This document shows positions 63,601-64,000 of a stretch of DNA of 64,000 nucleotides, piece by piece (position 1 is the stretch's first letter; each line of letters starts with the position of its first letter). Source of the DNA: Pantoea sp. Eser (lineage in GTDB: Bacteria; Pseudomonadota; Gammaproteobacteria; Enterobacterales; Enterobacteriaceae); assembly GCA_009830035.1 (NCBI GenBank), contig SZZY01000004.1, forward strand, positions 281,509-345,508, read 5' to 3'. A program made the position numbers and the translations under genes. The notes below the pieces were generated by a model. The model saw only the letters and a program-made list of their open reading frames with translations, had not been told where the DNA came from and searched no databases.

Positions 63601-64000
<400 letters not shown>

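Overview
This window is a stretch of the core chromosome of a gamma-proteobacterium of the order Enterobacterales. The gene order (cueO-hpt-can-yadGH-panDCB-folK-pcnB-gluQ-dksA, then hemL-erpA-mtn-dgt-degP-dapD-glnD-map-rpsB-tsf-pyrH-frr-dxr-uppS-cdsA-rseP-bamA-skp-lpxD-fabZ-lpxAB-rnhB-dnaE-accA, then tilS-proS-rcsF-metQIN-gmhB-rrs) is the E. coli 3-5 minute region. Protein similarity, gene content and the 16S rRNA start fit the Erwinia/Pantoea group (Erwiniaceae); species cannot be fixed from sequence reading alone. No prophage, insertion sequence, CRISPR array or tRNA gene was seen.

The striking feature is gene decay amid well-kept essential genes. I count 16 broken genes against about 45 intact ones: cueO, a cystathionine gamma-synthase-like gene, gluQ, sfsA, thpR, hrpB, btuF, cdaR, ldcC, yaeR, a cytochrome c gene, arfB, trmO, metQ, metI and metN. 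Lesions are single-base frameshifts, TGG or CGA codons turned into stops, short tandem duplications (19 bp in cueO, 7 bp in hrpB) and deletions whose ends fall on short repeats (hrpB, btuF, cdaR, sfsA). Several E. coli neighbours are absent (gcd, fhuACDB, clcA, yadS, yaeQ, nlpE). This is what early genome reduction in a newly host-restricted bacterium looks like; an insect-associated Erwinia would fit, but that is inference.

Layout. 1-3050: dead cueO with an intact-looking CueR-type promoter, and a dead PLP-enzyme gene. 3283-7790: hpt, can, an ABC-2 transporter (yadGH) and a membrane acyltransferase. 7843-13415 (minus strand): pantothenate genes panDCB, folK, pcnB with the rare AUU start, broken gluQ, dksA. 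13663-15807: three consecutive dead genes (sfsA, thpR, hrpB). 15968-25324: mrcB, a possible relic Fur site, hemL, erpA, dead btuF, mtn, dgt, sigmaE-driven degP. 25509-31465: dead cdaR, yaeH, dapD, glnD, map. 31600-51357: an unbroken 20 kb block for translation (rpsB, tsf, frr), nucleotides (pyrH), isoprenoids (dxr, uppS), phospholipid (cdsA), outer-membrane assembly (rseP, bamA, skp), lipid A (lpxD, lpxA, lpxB), fatty acids (fabZ, accA) and replication (rnhB, dnaE). 51541-62445: alternating dead and living genes, ending in a methionine importer operon with a lesion in all three genes. 62634-64000: gmhB and the promoters, leader and first 400 nt of a 16S rRNA gene.

Functionally the cell keeps envelope building, cofactor synthesis and translation, and has lost copper oxidation, B12 and methionine import, diacid-use regulation, lysine decarboxylase and a set of dispensable RNA modification and ribosome-rescue functions. 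A minority of the single-base lesions could be assembly errors; the larger deletions, duplications and accompanying missense changes could not easily be.
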